Part shown: positions 55,416 to 55,468 of the stretch, one piece after another
How positions within the stretch are numbered: the first letter of the stretch is position 1
Layout of the letters: the number at the start of each line of letters is the position of its first letter
Source: an uncultured Hyphomicrobiales bacterium
GTDB lineage: Bacteria; Pseudomonadota; Alphaproteobacteria; Rhizobiales; Xanthobacteraceae
DNA: 55,468 nt
Reading direction: 5' to 3'
Assembly (NCBI GenBank): GCA_903892675.1
Contig: CAITJJ010000281.1
Location: 1 to 55,468 of the forward strand
Made by a program: the position numbers and the translations under genes
The notes under the pieces: model-generated
Told to the model about the DNA's origin: nothing
The model's input: the letters and a program-made list of their open reading frames with translations, nothing else
The model's database searches: none

Positions 55416-55468
55416 CGGGGTAGATCAGGAAGGCGGCATATCGTGGGGGTAGTTGAAGCCTCCACTTC

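Noticed and set aside
1-55468. CRISPR arrays, tRNA or rRNA genes
   Set aside because: Looked for regularly spaced direct repeats and tRNA-like cloverleaf/GGTTCGA patterns; none supported. The only tandem array (1948-2022) has no spacers.

Overview
High-GC window, most likely from an alphaproteobacterium of the Hyphomicrobiales (inferred from protein style and Rhizobiales-type intergenic palindromes). All calls come from reading the sequence and translations; no database was searched. Left edge: a housekeeping ABC-F ATPase (ettA-like, minus strand, truncated by the window). Right edge: a DUF4202 gene and a nirB-like gene with a candidate sigma-54 promoter; the nirB frame breaks off about 80 codons in. 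Between them is a dense accessory region with three co-directional gene trains, each headed by an IclR-family regulator and each carrying its own transport receptor: (1) plus strand 4.1-14.4 kb: IclR, cyclase, cupin, SDR, 3HCDH, Liv-type ABC importer and HpaB-type monooxygenase, ending at a clear terminator; (2) minus strand 24.5-14.7 kb: IclR, Zn-ADH, molybdenum hydroxylase with a split/fused architecture, MBL hydrolase, Bug-type receptor and IolD-like TPP enzyme; (3) minus strand 52.5-42.8 kb: IclR, NMT1/Ssu-type ABC importer, TolB-like propeller, DUF1445/D-glutamate-cyclase-family protein, HyuA and HyuB. The IclR genes of trains 2 and 3 share a near-identical palindrome upstream. At 30.2-37.5 kb there is an XRE regulator plus a hyfBCEFGI-like membrane complex. 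Its large subunit has Ser where both N-terminal NiFe-binding Cys are expected and lacks the C-terminal CxxC, while its NuoB-like subunit keeps all FeS-cluster Cys, so it looks like an energy-converting-hydrogenase-related (Ehr) complex rather than a hydrogenase. Other items: an apparently frameshifted NlpC/P60-like gene next to a DUF2272 gene, REP-like elements, a 27-bp tandem repeat, and small ORFs missing from the supplied track.
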